Below, piece by piece: positions 7,148-16,697 of a DNA stretch of 64,000 nt; position 1 is the first letter of the stretch, and every line of letters starts with the position of its first letter. The DNA is from JAVVEW01 sp032251045 (GTDB taxonomy: Bacteria; Pseudomonadota; Gammaproteobacteria; Methylococcales; Methylomonadaceae), in assembly GCA_032251045.1 (NCBI GenBank), contig JAVVEW010000004.1:8520-72519 (forward strand), given 5' to 3'. The notes under the pieces are model-generated. The model was not told the DNA's origin and searched no databases. It was given only the letters and a program-made list of their open reading frames with translations. Both the position numbers and the translations under genes were made by a program.

Positions 7148-9808
7148 ATGCCTCCGACCCCATCCCGAAAAACCTGTCAGTCGGCGCTGAACGCCTTGAC
7201 CTCGGCTGCCTTGCTGTTGCCGGGATTGGCCGCTAAAGCCGAAGACAGCGCCGAGTTTCACTACAGCCATTTCCAGGAAGGCAAGCGTAACCTGGCCGAT
7301 GCGCCCAGCAACATGAACCCGATCGAGGTGGACAGCGTGCATGGTCATGTTAACGCCAGCCTCACCGATCGGATCAAGTTCGCTTTCGATTTCACCCAGG
7401 ATACCTGGTCCGGGGCCACGCCGGTAGCCACCGCGCCGGTGGCCGGGCGGCCCAATCGCCCGATTGAACGCAATATCGGCGGCGAGCGGGTCATAACCGG
7501 CGCCTCGCCGTTTCTCAATACCAATGTCGCGCTGGATCGAGATAGTCTGAATCTCAACAACCTGAACAACATACAATTGCAAGGCGATGGCAGCGAGCTG
7601 GTGCATGTGATGGCCGAGGCCTCGCCGGAAACCCGCACCCAGGGCGACTTTCGGCTGACTTACGAATGGGATGAAGCGACCCTGACCGCCGCCGGCGGGC
7701 TGTCCATCGAAAAGGATTTTGAATCGGCTTACGGCAGCCTGAGCGGCACGTTCGATTTCAACCAGAAAAACACCACGCTGAAATGGGGTGCAAGTTATAC
7801 CGACAGCGATATTTACGCGATTCTCGATCACGATATTCTGCCCTATGTCACCCGCGGCGCGTTCGCCGATCAACTGCTGCTCAAAGGCGGTTCGGAAATT
7901 CTCACCGGCAACAAAAACGATTTCGCGTTCAATCTCGGCCTGACTCAGGTGCTCAGCAAAAACGCCTGGTTCGACGCCGCTTTCGGTTACACTCACAGCG
8001 ATGGTTTCATGGAAAATCCGTTCAAGGCGGTGACCGTGATTTTCATCGATCCGGAGCAATTCAACAGCGGCGCGCAGGTGTTGAACGGCGATGTCCGGGC
8101 ATTATTGGAACAACGGCCCGATACCCGCAATCAATGGGCGTTCAGCGGCAAGTACGCGCACTACATCGAGCCTTTGGATTCGGCCCTGCATTTTCAGTAC
8201 AAGTTTTCGCATGATGATTGGGGCATTGACGCTCATACCTTTGAACTGAATTATGAGCAGCCCTTGGGCGCGGGCTGGACGGTCACGCCCAAGCTGCGTT
8301 ATTACTCCCAGTCTCAGGCCCGTTTTTTCACCAACCAATTGCTCAGTCTGCAAAACTTCCGCGACATCGAAACCGACGACCAGGGCCGGCAGATTTTCGT
8401 CAACGCCGACAATCCGACCAGCGGTGAGCGGTTTTTCCGTGATGACAATTTCGATCTGGTCGATGCCAACGGCGCGCCGGTGGATGAGACGCAAGTCAAT
8501 GTGCAGCCGAAATTCATTGATTTTGATTTCGACCAACTGCCGGATTCGTTTTCCAGCGATCACCGGCTGGCCGGTTTCGGCACCTTGAGCGCGGGGCTGA
8601 CCGTGACCAAGGAATTCACCCGTGGATTAACCTTTTCCGCCGGCTTTGAATACTATGCCCAGGCCGGTGATTTCAAACTCGGTGGCGGCGGCCGGGACGA
8701 CTTTGCCGATTTTGAATTTTTCGTCGCCAATGCCGGCATCAAAGTCAATCTGGAACAATTGCATTTTCGAGGTGTGCAAGGGGCCGATGAACACGCGCAT
8801 CATGGCCAAGGTCACAGCCACCACCATCATGGCTTGCCGTCCGGTGTGATGTTCGGGCACATGATCAGCGAAGCCGACCGGTTCATGATTGGCTATAAGC
8901 TGATGTATGCCAGCCAGGATGGCGACATGCTGAACGGTAACGGTAAGGCATCTGATCTGGATATTGTCAATTTCGGCTGTAGCGATGCCATCAAATGCCG
9001 TTTCACGCCCACCTACATGAACATGCGCATGCACATGATCAACCTGATGTATGCGCCTACCGACTGGCTGAACCTGATGCTGATGCCGACCTTCATGGAC
9101 ATGGACATGAATATCCGCGAACTCGATGGCCGGCCGCCGCCACAAATCGGCGTGCACGAGCACCAGGGCATTGTCGGCCACGCCACCGGCGGCGTCGGCG
9201 ATACCCGAGTTTCGGCATTGCTGAAATTATGGGACTCGCCCGGCCATCATCTGCACGCAGGTTTAGGCCTGAGCGCGCCCACCGGTGATGTCGATCTGGA
9301 ATTTCGCCGCCAGTTTCAGATCGATGGCGGTCTGGTGCATTTCGGCATGCAGCTGGGTTCGGGCACCTGGGATTTTCTGCCCAGCCTGACCTATACCGGC
9401 GATTATGAAGATTGGCTGTGGGGCGCTCAGCTCAGCGCAGTCAAGCGTTTGGAAGACCGCAACGAATCCGGTTACCGGCAGGGCAATCAATGGCAGGCTA
9501 CCGCCTGGGGCGGTTACCGGGTGTTGCCGTGGCTGTCGGGCACGGTGCGCGGGGTGTACAGCGCGCAAGGCGCCATTCGCGGCGATTTCAATAAATTCAA
9601 CGGCCGCTCCGGGCCGATGGACTTTCCCGCCAACCACGGCGGTGAATTCTGGGATGTTGGCTTGGGCGTGACCGTGTCGGTACCCGGTGGCCGGTTCGCC
9701 GGTAACCAGTTCAGTTTTGAATGGCTGCAGCCGGTGGGCGATGATGTTAACGGCTTCCGGCTGGAACGGGAAAGCGCGCTGTCAGCGTCCTGGAGTTATT
9801 CGTTCTGA
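7148..9808 (+). CDS. DUF3570 outer-membrane barrel fused to a second His/Met-rich barrel domain
   Basis: This is an 886-residue exported protein. The signal peptide covers residues 1-31 (cut near AAKA). Residues 32 to about 545 look like the DUF3570 family: alternating aromatic and hydrophobic strands, KFAFDFTQDTWSGAT near the start, and a TGAS tetrad at 117-120. A histidine-rich linker follows at 547-562 (HAHHGQGHSHHHH). Residues 565-886 form a second beta-rich domain starting SGVMFGHM. That domain carries ten methionines between residues 624 and 654 (MNMRMHM, LMLMP, MDMDMN) and ends in an outer-membrane-like aromatic terminus (SASWSYSF). DUF3570 members are usually about half this length, so this appears to be a fusion. 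The His and Met clusters suggest copper binding or transport at the outer membrane, which is inference. The apbE-like gene follows with an overlapping start. Confidence 0.8.
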   Translation: MPPTPSRKTCQSALNALTSAALLLPGLAAKAEDSAEFHYSHFQEGKRNLADAPSNMNPIEVDSVHGHVNASLTDRIKFAFDFTQDTWSGATPVATAPVAGRPNRPIERNIGGERVITGASPFLNTNVALDRDSLNLNNLNNIQLQGDGSELVHVMAEASPETRTQGDFRLTYEWDEATLTAAGGLSIEKDFESAYGSLSGTFDFNQKNTTLKWGASYTDSDIYAILDHDILPYVTRGAFADQLLLKGGSEILTGNKNDFAFNLGLTQVLSKNAWFDAAFGYTHSDGFMENPFKAVTVIFIDPEQFNSGAQVLNGDVRALLEQRPDTRNQWAFSGKYAHYIEPLDSALHFQYKFSHDDWGIDAHTFELNYEQPLGAGWTVTPKLRYYSQSQARFFTNQLLSLQNFRDIETDDQGRQIFVNADNPTSGERFFRDDNFDLVDANGAPVDETQVNVQPKFIDFDFDQLPDSFSSDHRLAGFGTLSAGLTVTKEFTRGLTFSAGFEYYAQAGDFKLGGGGRDDFADFEFFVANAGIKVNLEQLHFRGVQGADEHAHHGQGHSHHHHGLPSGVMFGHMISEADRFMIGYKLMYASQDGDMLNGNGKASDLDIVNFGCSDAIKCRFTPTYMNMRMHMINLMYAPTDWLNLMLMPTFMDMDMNIRELDGRPPPQIGVHEHQGIVGHATGGVGDTRVSALLKLWDSPGHHLHAGLGLSAPTGDVDLEFRRQFQIDGGLVHFGMQLGSGTWDFLPSLTYTGDYEDWLWGAQLSAVKRLEDRNESGYRQGNQWQATAWGGYRVLPWLSGTVRGVYSAQGAIRGDFNKFNGRSGPMDFPANHGGEFWDVGLGVTVSVPGGRFAGNQFSFEWLQPVGDDVNGFRLERESALSASWSYSF

Positions 9809-10728
9809 GAACTTTTCACTATCCGTTCGCCGCCATGGGCACGCCTTGCGAAATCCGTCTGCAAGGCAAAAGCCGAATTGCCGCCAATCGGCTGGCGCGG
9901 GTGGTGATCGCCGATGTCAACCGCCTGGAAGAAAAGTATTCACGTTACCGAGCGGACAGTTTGTTATCCAAGATCAACGGAATCGCCGAACAAGGCGGGG
10001 CCATTTCGGTGGATGAAGAAACCGCCGGTTTGCTGGATTACGCCGAAACCTGCTACCGAAGCAGCGATGGGCTGTTCGACATCACATCCGGGTTGTTGCG
10101 GCATGTCTGGCGCAAGGAACTGACCCAAAAACCTGAAGCCTCCGCCTTTGACAACGTTTTGCCCCGCATCGGCTGGGCTAAACTGCGCTGGCAAAAGCCG
10201 CTGTTGACCTTCACCACGCCGGACATGGAGCTGGATTTCGGTGGTATCGTCAAGGAGTACGCCGTCGATCGTGCGGCAGCTGTATGCCGACAACACGGCT
10301 TTCATCATGGCTTTATCAATCTGGGTGGCGATTTAGTGTTATTAGGGCCGCAAACCGATGGCAGCCCGTGGCACGTCGGCATCCGTCACCCGCGCCGGGA
10401 CGGCGCGTTGCTCACCCTGCCGTTACGCCACGGCGCCTTGGCCTCCAGCGGTGATTACGAACGCTGTCTGATGCTGGAGGGTAAGCGTTATGGTCATATC
10501 CTCAATCCCAAAACCGGCTGGCCGGTGTCTCATCTGGCCCAGGTTACGGTTCATGCGCCGTTATGCGTGGTGGCCGGCAGTTTTGCCACCATGGCCATGC
10601 TCAAGGAGCAGGACGGCGTAGCGTTTCTGGCCGAGTCCGGGCTGGATTATTTTTATGTCACCGTGGATGGCACAACCGGCGGTACATTGTCTGCATTCCC
10701 ACGCAGCGGCGATGGGAAAAAGGAATAG
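9805..10728 (+). CDS. apbE: FAD:protein FMN transferase (ApbE family)
   Basis: ApbE enzymes attach FMN covalently to a Thr or Ser of target proteins using FAD and Mg2+. Family motifs are clear: F.AMGTPCEI at the start, DFGGIVKEYAVDR, FINLGGDL, SSGDYER and HILNPKTGWPV. The only nearby ATG (9835) lies inside the AMGT motif and would cut off conserved residues. The frame is open upstream, and a CTG at 9805 overlaps the DUF3570 stop (CTGA) and sits nine bases after a GGAG ribosome site. I therefore prefer a non-ATG start, giving 307 residues. No signal peptide is visible, unlike many ApbE proteins that act in the periplasm. A likely partner is a neighbouring exported protein. The TGAS tetrad in the DUF3570 protein is a candidate acceptor. 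Confidence 0.85.
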   Translation: MRTFHYPFAAMGTPCEIRLQGKSRIAANRLARVVIADVNRLEEKYSRYRADSLLSKINGIAEQGGAISVDEETAGLLDYAETCYRSSDGLFDITSGLLRHVWRKELTQKPEASAFDNVLPRIGWAKLRWQKPLLTFTTPDMELDFGGIVKEYAVDRAAAVCRQHGFHHGFINLGGDLVLLGPQTDGSPWHVGIRHPRRDGALLTLPLRHGALASSGDYERCLMLEGKRYGHILNPKTGWPVSHLAQVTVHAPLCVVAGSFATMAMLKEQDGVAFLAESGLDYFYVTVDGTTGGTLSAFPRSGDGKKE

Positions 10729-10860
10729 GACGACAAGGCTGCTCGGCCTACTGCTCGCTTTTTCAAAAGGGGATGGAGAGGGGGTTTTTCAAGCTGTGAA
10801 TGGTTACTTGGGCCTGTGCTAGACTTAAGCTCGTTGTTTTCTTAACTTTTATGCCAGGAT

Positions 10861-12327
10861 ATGACTATGAGCGCACTCGACCTTTATCGAAATGAATACC
10901 CGCAACTGTCCGGCGCTGAGGCGTTGTTGGAAAAAACCCTCAAAGAACGTCCGCAGCAGTTGTATCTGCCCCATAGCGATATTGATTTTAACGCGATCAA
11001 CAGCACTTGCGCCGTGGCCTTGCATATGCACCAGCCGTTGATTCCGGCCGGTGGGGGTGATTTGCAAACCGCCGGTATTATCGGCAATCTGCAATACATG
11101 ATGGAACATCAGGGTATTGGCGACAATCACAACGCGCCGGTGTTTTTATGGTGTTACCGGCGTATGGCCGAGCTGATTCCGCAATTGGTCAACGAAGGCA
11201 AAAGCCCCAGGGTGATGCTGGAGTATTCCGGCACTTTATTCCATGGTTTGCGCAGCATGGGCCAGCAGCAAGTGCTGGATGATTTGCGCACCATCACCTG
11301 CGATGCTAATTACAACCGCTGCGTGGAATGGCTGGGCGCACCCTGGGGACATGCCGTAGCACCCTCTACACCGGTGCAGGATTACCGCCTGCATGTCATC
11401 GCCTGGCAGCATCATTTCGCAGGGCTTTACGGCCTGGATGCGCTGGCCCGGGTGAAAGGATTTTCACCGTCGGAAATGGCTTTGCCCAACCATCCCGATG
11501 TTGCCTATGAATTCGTCAAGACCTTACGCGATTGCGGCTATCAGTGGGTGTTGGTGCAAGAGCATTCGGTGGAATTGCCGGACAGTGGCCATCATTCCAG
11601 TCAGCCGCATCTGCCGCATCGATTGGTGTGCAAAAATGCCGACGGCGAAGAGGCCGAAATCATTGCCATTATCAAAACCCAGGGCAGCGACACCAAGCTG
11701 GTGGCGCAGATGCAACCCTTTTATGAAGCGCAAGGCCTGGGCCGACAAACCCTGGCCGGCAAATCAATTCCGCCGGTGGTCACGCAAATCGCCGATGGCG
11801 AAAACGGTGGCGTGATGATGAACGAATTTCCGCCCAAGTTTCAGGAAGCCACCCGCATGGCCAGCGGCAGCCAGACGCCTTTGGTCAATATTTCCGAATA
11901 TCTGGAATATTTATTCAGCATCGGCCTGACCGAGCAGGATTTTCCAGCGGTGCAGCCGGTCAAGCAAAAGCAAATCTGGGATAACGTCAAGCCCGGCGCC
12001 GGTTCGGAGAAAGTCAACCAGGTCATTGAACAGCTTAAGAAAGAAGACCATCAGTTTCACATGGATGGCGGCAGTTGGACCAACGATCTGTCCTGGGTTA
12101 AAGGTTATGACGATGTGCTCAGTGCCATGGAGCACGCCAGCAGCGTGTTCAATGAAAAAGCGTTAAAACCGGGAGTTGATAAAAACTCAACCGAGTTCAA
12201 CAACGCGCTTTATCACCTGCTGAGCTCACAAACCAGTTGTTACCGGTATTGGGGTCAGGGCGAATGGACCGATTACGGCCGGGAAATTTGCCGCCGCACC
12301 CAGGCTATCCTGGAAAATGATTTCTGA
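10861..12327 (+). CDS. Glycoside hydrolase family 57 protein
   Basis: This is a 488-residue cytoplasmic GH57-type enzyme. Family members act on alpha-glucans as amylases, 4-alpha-glucanotransferases or branching enzymes by a retaining mechanism. The first GH57 signature is present as HMHQPLI (near residue 56). Other conserved-looking stretches are MLEYSGTL, WVLVQEHSVE and ADGENGGVMMNEFP. I cannot assign the exact substrate. Start: ATG at 10861 follows CAGGAT, and a second ATG two codons on is equally possible. The gene stands alone, between apbE and a minus-strand operon, with about 130 bases of upstream sequence. Glycogen storage or turnover is the probable context. Confidence 0.85.
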   Translation: MTMSALDLYRNEYPQLSGAEALLEKTLKERPQQLYLPHSDIDFNAINSTCAVALHMHQPLIPAGGGDLQTAGIIGNLQYMMEHQGIGDNHNAPVFLWCYRRMAELIPQLVNEGKSPRVMLEYSGTLFHGLRSMGQQQVLDDLRTITCDANYNRCVEWLGAPWGHAVAPSTPVQDYRLHVIAWQHHFAGLYGLDALARVKGFSPSEMALPNHPDVAYEFVKTLRDCGYQWVLVQEHSVELPDSGHHSSQPHLPHRLVCKNADGEEAEIIAIIKTQGSDTKLVAQMQPFYEAQGLGRQTLAGKSIPPVVTQIADGENGGVMMNEFPPKFQEATRMASGSQTPLVNISEYLEYLFSIGLTEQDFPAVQPVKQKQIWDNVKPGAGSEKVNQVIEQLKKEDHQFHMDGGSWTNDLSWVKGYDDVLSAMEHASSVFNEKALKPGVDKNSTEFNNALYHLLSSQTSCYRYWGQGEWTDYGREICRRTQAILENDF

Positions 12328-12698
12328 TAAGCTTTTCAAGCGTCATTATTCAGCTCCCAATGCTCCCAGGATAGTGCTCAAGAGGATTGAATAATAACGG
12401 TTCGCAGTCTGCCCCCCTAACCCTTCTTTGTTAAGGGAGGGGATAGGCCGGGGCCGGTCAATGACTGAGCGCTTCGAGTTAAGTGTCTCGGGGTGTTCGG
12501 CAAAGGCTGTGCCAGCTTAGGATGTTGGCACAGCGTCTACACGGATGGATGTATTCACGGCGTCCTTTGACGGGAGCGCTCCGGCACCGCGTTTGAACGA
12601 CGATTCGCTGTTACGACACCCGCTTGAAAACAGGGGGATTGAGGTCAAGCGGCTTAGGCCAGAAGAGGCAGCAGCGTAGCCAGAATAAAGCTGCTCTG
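12328..12698. other. Intergenic region with two hairpins
   Basis: No gene is visible in these 370 bases between two converging genes. At 12414-12442 an inverted repeat pairs CCCCTAACCCTT with AAGGGAGGGG around CTTTGTT. At 12506-12534 a perfect nine-base pair of arms (GCTGTGCCA/TGGCACAGC) encloses an 11-base loop. Neither has a clear T-run. They may act as bidirectional transcription barriers or be further REP-like elements. The stretch 12540-12590 looks like dispersed-repeat sequence, but only one copy is in the window. Confidence 0.45.
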
Positions 12699-15600
12699 TT
12701 ATGGCTGTGAACGCTGATCTGACAACAGCGCCTGAAAATCTGCCAGCAAGGTTGACGCCTGGGCAAAATCAAAATTGTCGATTGCGTGATCCAGCGCCTG
12801 CACCTTTGCTGCAGATGACTGCTTGGGTAAGCCCTCGCGCAGGCTTTGCCAAAGTGTCAGCGCTTGTAAATCATGACCGGCCAAAGCCTGTTCAAGCTGC
12901 TGCGCCAGAGGTTGTAATTGTTCGGCAGGCAGCGGCGCTATCGCGTGGGGTGAGGCTTTAGGCGCAGGCAAATAATCGGCAATAACCTGGCATAATTGCG
13001 CTAATGCCTGTGCCAGGCTGTGCAGCAGGGCATCGTTAAACGGCTGTTGCCTGGCGCAGGCCTTTTCAACCGCCGACGCTTGTTGACGCACGGCCTCTCC
13101 GCCCACGGTGGCGGCCAGGCCTTTCAGGGTGTGCGCCAGGCGTTGACAGGTCTCCCAATCGCGCTGCCGCCAAGCCTGACTCATCGGCTCGACGGCGTTT
13201 TGATGCCGTTCGATAAAGCGCCGCAAGGTGTTTTGATAAAGCGTGTGATCGTCGGCAAAATAACGTAAGCCGCGTTCAGGGTCAAAGCACTCCGAGCCGC
13301 GCTCATCCTTGTCCTTGATCTCGACCGGCTTTTTAGGCACTTTGACCTGCGCCTTGGGCAACCAGGCAGACAACATCTGTTGCAGTTGCTCGGGGTCGAT
13401 AGGCTTGGTCAAAAAATCGTTCATTCCAGCATCCAGGCAGCGCTGCCGGCTCTCTGCGAAAGCATTGGCGGTCAAGGCAATAATCGGCAGCGTTTTGCCT
13501 GTAGGCAATTGCCGAATCGCCTGCGTTGCCTTGAGGCCATCCAGTACCGGCATCAATAAATCCATAAGCACCAAGTCGTAATGATGCTGTTTGACCTTGT
13601 CGATGGCTTGCTGGCCGTTATCGGCGCTATCGACGGCTAGGCCAAGGCGCTGCAACAAGGCCAGCGCCACTTCCTGATTCAAGGCATTATCCTCGACCAA
13701 CAACACTCGGGCATCGCCGAGCGGGGGGCCGTCAGAGAGGGCCATCACCGGCTCCGGCCGGGTGGTGATCGGTAAAGTCGCTTGCAACCAGAATCTACTG
13801 CCTTGCCCCACCGTGCTGACCACCCCAACCTCACCGCCCATCATGCGCGCCAGACGGCGACTGATGGCCAGGCCAAGGCCGGTACCGCCATACAAGCGCC
13901 CGGTGTTGACATCGCCTTGCTGAAATGGCTCAAATATGGCCTGTTGCTGATCGGCGGCAATGCCAATGCCGGTGTCGGTGACTTCAAGGCGCACGCTGAC
14001 TGTTTGTTCGTTCTGGCTGAGCAGTAAGGCACGCAAAACAATCTGGCCCTGATCGGTAAATTTGCAAGCATTGCTCAAAAAGTTAATGATGATTTGGTTG
14101 AAACGCACCGAATCGCCCAGCAGCCAGAGGCTGGCCAGCTGATCATCAAGCTCGGCGCTGAACTGTAAACCCTTAGCTGCCATGCGCTCGCTCATCAGGC
14201 TGATGGCATGGTCTACACAACTCAACAGATTGAATGGCTGCTGCTCCAGCACCAGGCGCTCGGCTTCGATTTTTGATAAATCCAGAATGTCGTTGATAAT
14301 GCCCAGCAGGTGTTTGCCGGAATCGATAATCTTGGCCAGGCGTTCGCGGGTTTTTGCCTCGGCGGTTTCTTGTGCGAGCAGATGCGAGAAACCGACGATG
14401 GCATTCATGGGCGTGCGGATTTCATGACTCATGTTGGCCAGGAAAATACTTTTGGCCTGATTAGCGGCTTCAGCGCGTTGCCGCTCCTGTTCTAATTCCT
14501 CGGTACGCCGCCTGACGCGCTCCTCCAAATGTTCGCGATACTGCTGTAATTCTTGCTCGATACGTTTTTGTTCGGTGATGTCCTGCTTAATGCCCAGATA
14601 GTGACTGATTGCGCCATTGGCCTGACGTACCGGCGCCATGTGCGCGAGTTCGATATATTCTGAACCGTCCTTGCGTCGATTAAGCAACTCGCCATGCCAC
14701 GGCTTGCCATTAACCAGATTGGTCCATAAAGTGTCATATTGATGCGCTGCGGTTTTGCCGGATTGCAGAATGCGCGGATTTTTACCACGAACCTCCTCGA
14801 AGCTGTAGCCGGTATTGTTCTGAAACGCCTGGTTGACATATTCGATGCGCGCATCCAGGTCGGTGATCACAATGCTGGCCGGACTTTGCTCCACCGCCAG
14901 CGACAGAATGCGCATTTGTTCGGCCAGCTGCTTTTGCTCGGTCATATCGCGCAAGAAGCAATAAAAGCGACCACCGTGCGCCGGTACATAACTGACCATG
15001 ACATCGGCAAGCCAGGTGCCCCCGTCCCGGCTTAAGTGACGACGTTCGAAATGAATCTGGCCACAGCTTTTGATTCGCTCCATCTGGATATTAACCGCTT
15101 GCTCATCATCGACATCAAGAGTGGCTATATGCCGGCCCACCAATGCTTCGGCCTGATAACCCGATAACCGGCAATAGGCCTGATTGACCTGCAGAATATA
15201 GCCTTGACTATCGACCATCAAAAAGCCATCCGGCGAGGTTTCAATGGCGCTGCGATAATCCAGCTCACGCAGCTGTAAGGCTTGTTGCGCCTGCCTTAGC
15301 TCGGTGATGTCCTGACTGATGCCTAACACGCCTTGCACCTGGCCTAAGGCATCACGAATCGCCACTTTGCTGGTGTAAAACAAACGCGGCCCGGTATCGG
15401 CGACCGTAATCCATTCCTCGTTGTTGAGCGCGGCTGCACCCGACATGACCTGCTGGTCATGGGCGCGAAATTGCTCGGCTTGTTCAGGGGTAAAGAAATC
15501 CTCATCGGTTTTACCCATAACCTGTTGGCGCGGACACTCTAACAGCGCCTCCAGACCACGATTGCAAAACGTAAATGCACCGTCGGGATTTTTGAAAAAC

Positions 15601-16697
15601 ACCAGCCCCGGAATATGATCCAGCAACGATTCCAGCCACAGCCGTTCGGTTTGCAGTTGTTGATGGCTTCGCGCCAACAAGGTGCGCGCCTTGTGCAAAC
15701 GTTGCGCGTGCTGGAACGTCATCAACAACAAGCCAACAATCAGCGTCAATGCCGCTAACAAACCGACGATGGTATAGTGATAGTCACGCCAAACCTGCGC
15801 CAGAGACACCTGCGCCGGATGCTGGTACGGCGGCAGGTGTAATGCTCTTAGCAAATCCTCAAGCGCGGTGTAGTCGTAAGGCAAGGTAAAGCCATAAATG
15901 CCCATTGCCCGCGCCTCGTTTTCCGGCAGCATTAGCAGTGCAGCAGTGATTTTTCTTGCCCACAAGTCATCGACCTGAGGCAGCATGGCCACCAGACGTT
16001 CGGGATAAATCGGCGTCGAGGTTTGATAGGGAAATTCTGTCCGGGTGACAGGCGTCAGTACACGCAATTGTTGCGCCGCCTCGGCATCGTGTTGACGCAG
16101 CCTTTCCAAGGCGCCGGCAGGCACGAAGGCTGCGTCCACGCCGCCGGTCAGTACCGCGTTCAGGCTGTCGGCAATCGATAGAGTTTGCTGTAGTTGAAAG
16201 TTAGGTAACTTGCCGGTGGCCGTGGCAAATTGATAGGCCTGGGCCTGATAGTGACGCAAAGCGTAAGTGCCGGTGCTGGCGATGCGGCGCGCCGACAAAT
16301 CCTGCCAGCGTTGCAAGTCCGAACGCTCCTGCCTGACCAGCACCGTACCGGCGGCGCCAAACACCGGACGCCCTTCCTGTGACACACGCACCAGGCTGGC
16401 CGCAGGCGCTGACAAACCGGCGCGATGCTTATGCGCTAAATAATGCGTGCCATTGGTTATCAAAACATCAACCGCCCGGCGTTGCAGCGCCTGTTCCAAG
16501 GCTTCATAGTGATAAACGTCCACCTTAACCGGGCGCTGCAGCACTGCTTTAAGATAATCTTCCAAAGCTTGCCAGGCGATTTGTTCGCGCTCCAGGCGGT
16601 CAGCGACCAGGCTGCCGACATGCAAAGGCGCAAGGTCTTGTGCCGGCAGCTGAAAACTGATCAGAAATAACAGAACACAGCAGCGAATTTTCATCAT
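12699..16697 (-). CDS. Hybrid sensor histidine kinase with PhnD-like sensor, three PAS, REC and Hpt domains
   Basis: This 1332-residue membrane phosphorelay kinase has, in order: a signal peptide; a PhnD-like periplasmic solute-binding domain (about residues 22-285); one membrane segment (near 305-330, IVGLLAALTLIVGLLLM); three PAS domains (about 345-730, each ending D.TE); and a coiled coil. Then come a HisKA domain with the phospho-acceptor His758 (SHEIRTP), an HATPase domain (NACKFTD, DTGIGI, GGTGLGLAIS), a receiver with Asp1046 (MDLLMP), and an Hpt domain with His1189 (AHTLKG). The full relay is therefore in one chain. The ATG at 16697 overlaps the preceding stop (TGATG). The ligand is unknown. 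PhnD-type folds bind phosphonates, phosphate analogues or other small anions. The coupled HD-GYP gene suggests output through cyclic-di-GMP. Confidence 0.92.
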   Translation of the reverse strand: MMKIRCCVLLFLISFQLPAQDLAPLHVGSLVADRLEREQIAWQALEDYLKAVLQRPVKVDVYHYEALEQALQRRAVDVLITNGTHYLAHKHRAGLSAPAASLVRVSQEGRPVFGAAGTVLVRQERSDLQRWQDLSARRIASTGTYALRHYQAQAYQFATATGKLPNFQLQQTLSIADSLNAVLTGGVDAAFVPAGALERLRQHDAEAAQQLRVLTPVTRTEFPYQTSTPIYPERLVAMLPQVDDLWARKITAALLMLPENEARAMGIYGFTLPYDYTALEDLLRALHLPPYQHPAQVSLAQVWRDYHYTIVGLLAALTLIVGLLLMTFQHAQRLHKARTLLARSHQQLQTERLWLESLLDHIPGLVFFKNPDGAFTFCNRGLEALLECPRQQVMGKTDEDFFTPEQAEQFRAHDQQVMSGAAALNNEEWITVADTGPRLFYTSKVAIRDALGQVQGVLGISQDITELRQAQQALQLRELDYRSAIETSPDGFLMVDSQGYILQVNQAYCRLSGYQAEALVGRHIATLDVDDEQAVNIQMERIKSCGQIHFERRHLSRDGGTWLADVMVSYVPAHGGRFYCFLRDMTEQKQLAEQMRILSLAVEQSPASIVITDLDARIEYVNQAFQNNTGYSFEEVRGKNPRILQSGKTAAHQYDTLWTNLVNGKPWHGELLNRRKDGSEYIELAHMAPVRQANGAISHYLGIKQDITEQKRIEQELQQYREHLEERVRRRTEELEQERQRAEAANQAKSIFLANMSHEIRTPMNAIVGFSHLLAQETAEAKTRERLAKIIDSGKHLLGIINDILDLSKIEAERLVLEQQPFNLLSCVDHAISLMSERMAAKGLQFSAELDDQLASLWLLGDSVRFNQIIINFLSNACKFTDQGQIVLRALLLSQNEQTVSVRLEVTDTGIGIAADQQQAIFEPFQQGDVNTGRLYGGTGLGLAISRRLARMMGGEVGVVSTVGQGSRFWLQATLPITTRPEPVMALSDGPPLGDARVLLVEDNALNQEVALALLQRLGLAVDSADNGQQAIDKVKQHHYDLVLMDLLMPVLDGLKATQAIRQLPTGKTLPIIALTANAFAESRQRCLDAGMNDFLTKPIDPEQLQQMLSAWLPKAQVKVPKKPVEIKDKDERGSECFDPERGLRYFADDHTLYQNTLRRFIERHQNAVEPMSQAWRQRDWETCQRLAHTLKGLAATVGGEAVRQQASAVEKACARQQPFNDALLHSLAQALAQLCQVIADYLPAPKASPHAIAPLPAEQLQPLAQQLEQALAGHDLQALTLWQSLREGLPKQSSAAKVQALDHAIDNFDFAQASTLLADFQALLSDQRSQP

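Noticed and set aside
7139..8059. A 306-codon minus-strand frame opposite the DUF3570 gene
   Set aside because: It is a shadow of the plus-strand gene. The plus frame has a signal peptide and family motifs; the minus frame has none and no ribosome site.
12328..12698. Possible gene between GH57 and the kinase operon
   Set aside because: No frame of useful length with a start and ribosome site. Only hairpins are visible.
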